A stretch of 64,000 nt of DNA, from positions 5,493,214 through 5,557,213 of the forward strand of contig NC_033628.1 of NCBI RefSeq assembly GCF_001540865.1, given 5' to 3'. Both the position numbers and the translations under genes were made by a program. The notes beneath the pieces were generated by a model. It was not told the DNA's origin, ran no database searches, and saw only the letters and a list, made by a program, of their open reading frames with translations. The stretch comes from Ananas comosus (lineage: Eukaryota; Streptophyta; Magnoliopsida; Poales; Bromeliaceae). Of this stretch, positions 60,343 through 64,000 are shown in pieces. Position 1 is the stretch's first letter. Every line of letters begins with the position of its first letter.

Positions 60343-62944
60343 TGTCACGCCCCGCGACCGCCAATTTGGTCGGTCCTAGCACGTCGAACAGACGCTGAAC
60401 GGACATAGCCTCCCCTGTCCGCCCAAGGCTAAACAAAAGCAATCATGTACAAGAGTTACCCAGGATAAACTCAATTAACATACATGATAAAATGAAGCAC
60501 CACAAGTGCTATACCAACAAGAGCAAGATACAAGTAAATATACAAGCGCATAAAAGAGAGACAATCTAGCTATTACATCCACATGGCATTTACATTTACA
60601 ACTTTAAATTTACATTTGCATCTCACCAAAACGAATACAAGTTCATTTAGATACATATCTATCTCACATGCATAGTACTCCCCAAAATACATTCTCTACT
60701 AGTCATGTACACGAGGGTACTCTAATGCAAAATAGAAGCTGCTAGCTAACTAGGGCGCTATGCCCTTATCACGGTCCTCTGCCGGCACGCTCTCGCTAGG
60801 CCCTGCAACAAAGTGGGGTGAGAACTATATAAATATAATTTTCAGTGGGTTTGGCCGCCGACTCCGCTGATCTTTCCACTAGGTCTAAGCAGGCATAAGC
60901 AACAGACAGATAGATAGGTATGAAAAGAGCTGCTATATAGTAATGGAATACATACATGCTACTATGCCTCTGAAATCATGAAATGCATGAACATAGCAAT
61001 GATATTCTACTAATCATGATACTATGTCTCAATATACAAATGTGTGAGCTACTACATAGGATATACTCTACAACATGCACTATGTCTCAATATACAAATG
61101 TGTGAGCTACTACATAGGATGTACTCTACAACATGCACTATGTCTCAATAATAAAAGAAATGAGCTACTACATAGTATGAATCTATAACATGATACTATG
61201 CCTCTAATAATCCAAATGAACGAGCTGCTACATAGTGCGTCGTGCTACTATGCCTCGATAATCAAATCTCATCTCGGCTAACCCGAAGGTTACTACCGAC
61301 TCATGGCTAACCCGAAGGTTACTGCCAACTCACATCTCAAATCTTGCTAGTGGGGAGACTCTACGCTACACCCACCCGAAACCCGTCTGCTGGGAAGTAT
61401 ATTACCCAAACACGACATCTACTTCGAGGTCACTATTTGAGTGAAGCGACCACGCCAAGGTTACACAGACTATGCGAGTATGATCCAATTTCCTCACTAG
61501 GGAATACCCTATCTACTAGGGCCACAGTGCCTCAACTGCACTAATTCTAAATGCATAATGTCCACAACACGACAATCGGGAAACCTACTATCCCTAGGTT
61601 CAAATGCCATAGTGTTCAACTACACTAGATTTGATGCCACTCATTATGTCATGATGTTGTAAGTGTCTCACTACACTAAGTTCACATGCCACTCGTTCAT
61701 GTTATAGTGTCTTTACTACACTAGTCCAAATGCCACTCATCTAGGCCATTTACATGTCTAAGTTCATCTTTTTATGCCACTATAGGACTCCATGTCACAA
61801 GACCCAATCCTTATGCATCCCTAGTCTATGTGTCAAGCCCACAATGCTACACTACTAAGAAGGCATGCAAGGAAATAGAAATGCAACCATCTACTAATCC
61901 TATAATGCATAATGTCAATATATGATCAATATATATAACTTAGATATAAAAAGAAACCCGGTTGCTTCGGGATGGACACCCCCACCTTCTGGTGATGCCA
62001 CGAAGCTAAGTTCCAACTTTCGTAATTTTCCGTCGCCTATCTCTCTCGACTGCGGCAAACGAAGCAAAAAATAGGCTTTTCTTTAATATCTTCGCGCCAA
62101 CTCGTCGGATCGCCGAACCGAGTTCACCAATGCGCTCGACTACCAAGCAATCAGGTATAAAAGAGATCAATCCCAATCCAAGATCTCAACTTTACAAAAC
62201 CCTCTTTCGGAACCCTAGATATTAAATCTTACGAGAATCGGCGATAAAATCCCTCGATTCAAGCAATAAACACTTATCTAGTGTCCAAGGGTCCTACTAA
62301 AACCATTTCTAGAGAAAAAGATTCACACCCTAGAAATCTACCATCAAAGCTTCAAAAGCTTACCTCTCCACGAGCTCCCCCACGCCGAGGAAGAAGATGT
62401 CGAAGACGAAGATCGACTACCTCGCTTTGATCTCCACCAACCCCTCCTCTTGTCTCTACCCTTGAGAGCTTCTAGAGAGAAAAAAAGAGAAAAATAGGTG
62501 AAGGGAGGTGTTCTCTAGCTGTGAAGGGTGATGGGGTATATTTATAGACTGCCACAATTGCAGAAAAGCCCCTCAACAACTAACATTTGCAACATACTGC
62601 ATTCTGCAGTTTTCTGCACTTGGTAACGGTACCAGGGAATTTGTCACCGGTTACACGACTACGCAGAGGCCAACCTGAGAGCTGCTGCTCTTGGTCAGCT
62701 ACGAGGTACCGGTACCACCTCGATGTTGTACCGATACCAAATCCCCGGACTGGAGTTTTAGCACTTGTTCAACATCTGTTTTGTGCCGAGCAATGCTAAA
62801 ACCTCTCTAACTCCTCTGGAACTCAACTTTGACCCTTCCAACACCTTTGGAATGTCAAATGGAACATGTTCATCATCCTTCTTACCACGCTTTGGTCACT
62901 TTGACCAAAAGTGGACTATTACTACGAGGATACGATATCTTACA
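60343..62944 (-). mobile_element. Reversed solo LTR, 2.6 kb, in array unit 7
   Basis: TGTCACGCCCC…GATATCTTACA, flanked by GTTCA on both sides (60338-60342 and 62945-62949). Read on the minus strand it starts TGTAAGATATCG and ends GGGGCGTGACA. At 2,602 bp it equals the LTR length of the 54407 copy. GGTACCGGTACC-type motifs lie at 62625-62745 (reverse orientation), and a ~58-bp minisatellite at 61010-61200. No gene. Confidence 0.9.
61010..61250 (-). repeat. 58-bp minisatellite in the reversed LTR
   Basis: The unit CACTATGTCTCAATATACAA…GTGTGAGCTACTACATAG is repeated about four times, the last copies degenerate. Confidence 0.8.
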
Positions 62945-63629
62945 GTTCATCACTCTAAGAAAGAGAGAGTAAAGAAAATTCTAAGGATTGTGATAAGAAT
63001 TTGGAGCCGACTAATATTAATCTACCGTAAGAGAACAATCTATAAAAAAAATATTTATTGATTTTAAATTTAGATCTATAACAATTTGAATGTATCAATC
63101 ATTTTCATCAAATTTATTTACTCAACATAAACAACAAAATATCAACACTCGCATATACATATTTAAGGCATATTATTGAAGATTAAATTATCAATCAATC
63201 TAGAAAATAATAAACTGTTAGAAGTTTTATATTGTTCAAAAGGGAACAATTCATGCAAGAGAGAACTATTAACCTGGCCAACCCTAGCAAGAAGGAAACG
63301 TCCAGATTTAGAAAATGTGAGCATCGATTCTTGGGGATAAGACACTAGCATTCTTATATAAGAAAGTAAAAATCGATATAGTTGGCAAGATGAATCTACA
63401 AGGGAATACCTAAATTTCTTACCTTTAAGATTTTGGAGTAAAAGTATCAGATGATGCTTTTTATCTGAGGTAGGAATAGATTATATAAGCAAAACTGTAG
63501 CAGCGAGGAGAAATGTAACAGTAAGGAGAGTAGAGGAATCGGGCAGGGTAGAGGAATCCGCTACCAATAGATTTTATGAGACATGATCCCATCTGAAATG
63601 AAAATAAGGGAGGGATACTGCGACAGAGA
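62945..63629. repeat. Array units 7 (right part) and 8 (truncated)
   Basis: Unit 7 ends at 63389. Unit 8 runs from 63390 to 63629, where a new element begins in the purine-rich segment. Confidence 0.75.
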
Positions 63630-64000
63630 TGTTAGAAAATTGCGTACAGTAAAAACGCAGCGGAAAAAGAATCAAACAAATTTGATTTTGAAAACTCTCG
63701 AGATCCAATCTCAAAAACCACGCAATTAGAATCCCTCTTGTTCTTTAAGATTAAAGAAGAAAAGTAAGATCGAATCTTTACCTTTTTCGCGGATAAATTT
63801 TCGCCTCAATTTGATGATCGTGGAATTGGGTTCTCTTGAAGCTGCACATGCGTCCGGCCTCTATAGGTATCCACACGAGGTTGATGATTTGATCGATATC
63901 CTCACCAGGGTGCTAGCTCCCTTGCAAAGGACGTCTTTCTTGCTAGAATATGGAAGAGAGAGGAGAAGAGAGATGACGGCTAGGGTTTTCCAAAAACCCC
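63630..64000. mobile_element. Border of an LTR-like element running out of the window
   Basis: TGTTAGAAAATTGCGTACAG starts abruptly within array unit 8 (GGATACTGCGACAGAGA before it), so 63630 is an insertion border. The TGTTAG start resembles Copia-type LTR ends. A CAACTCGAGAT-like phrase and a GAGAGAGGAGAAGAGAG tract follow. The other end and coding region are outside the window, so class and strand are uncertain. Confidence 0.4.

Larger units (their letters stand above)
45535..63629. repeat. Tandem array of a ~1.34-kb repeat, about eight units
   Basis: The anchor ATGAATCTACAGGGGAATAC recurs at 45535, 46904, 47464, 48800, 50182, 58109, 59428 and 63390. After removing the inserted LTR elements, the spacings are 1,369, 560, 1,336, 1,382, 1,330, 1,319 and 1,355 bp. 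Each full unit holds, in order, a purine-rich segment (GGAGAGAGGAGAGAAAACGACC), a phrase GGGCTAGGATGATAGTAGCC often repeated, a (CT)n(TA)n tract, the block CTTGGAATTTCCACATCGAC, and an AT-rich segment ending GAAAGTAAAAAATCGATA. ORFs on either strand differ from unit to unit by frameshift, so no coding function is supported. Origin unknown: complex satellite or tandemly amplified segment of a gene's 5' region. Confidence 0.85.

Noticed and set aside
45535..63629. Possible rDNA intergenic spacer or CRISPR-like array
   Set aside because: No rRNA sequence is present, units are over 1.3 kb without short spaced repeats, and the organism is a plant.

Overview
This window looks like nuclear DNA of a flowering plant. 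It has intron-bearing coding sequence with GT..AG borders, plant-type hAT, MULE and plant-mobile-domain sequences, chromovirus-type Ty3/Gypsy retrotransposons, a Cassandra-like LTR carrying 5S rRNA sequence, and many TA- and CT-rich microsatellites. The GC-rich, repeat-containing first exon of the only host gene and the very long (2.5-3.5 kb) Gypsy LTRs suggest a monocot. A bromeliad such as pineapple is a guess, not a demonstrated assignment. Single N bases at 4156-4157, 11824, 13210, 19321 and 22083 mark joins between contigs, and sequence is repeated at or near most of them.

Layout. 1-1937: 3' end of a hAT element (transposase C-terminus with two in-frame stops). 1938-7857: a decayed LINE (endonuclease, reverse transcriptase, zinc-binding tail, poly-A), split by a 2.6 kb solo LTR at 2366-4963. 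7869-10098, minus strand: the first six coding exons of a TCAB1/WRAP53-type WD40 protein (telomerase/Cajal-body RNP factor), the only recognisable host gene. The LINE poly-A tail lies 11 bp beyond its last visible 5' splice site. 10161-24370: a small TIR element next to the gene's start codon, then a MULE that carries both a mudrA-like transposase remnant and a plant mobile domain (PMD) gene. Both ends of the MULE have clusters of 19-bp palindromes. Its left end and its right part are each present twice. Between the two right parts lie fold-back elements, a Helitron-like 3' end and AT-rich DNA.

25006-38890: a minus-strand Gypsy element (gag, protease, RT, RNase H, integrase, all broken). Its 3' LTR is split by a plus-strand gag-only Gypsy element (25806 to about 34478), which itself holds a Cassandra-like solo LTR (29370-29534) and a 2.55 kb solo LTR (31307-33855). 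38901-63629: a tandem array of about eight units of a ~1.34 kb repeat that matches no family I recognise. It has been invaded by a solo LTR (38930-45534, itself containing a reversed solo LTR), by a deletion-derived Gypsy element (50416-57007) and by a reversed solo LTR (60343-62944). From 63630 to the end lies one border of another LTR-like element.

The genes do not form a working pathway. The window records successive insertions around one host gene and one tandem array. Target-site duplications read directly from the sequence (GATTA, CCTAC, CTCCT, ATGAA, CACGA, GTTCA, and TTGGA/TAGGA) support the nesting order. All transposon genes seen here are inactivated by stops, frameshifts or deletions.
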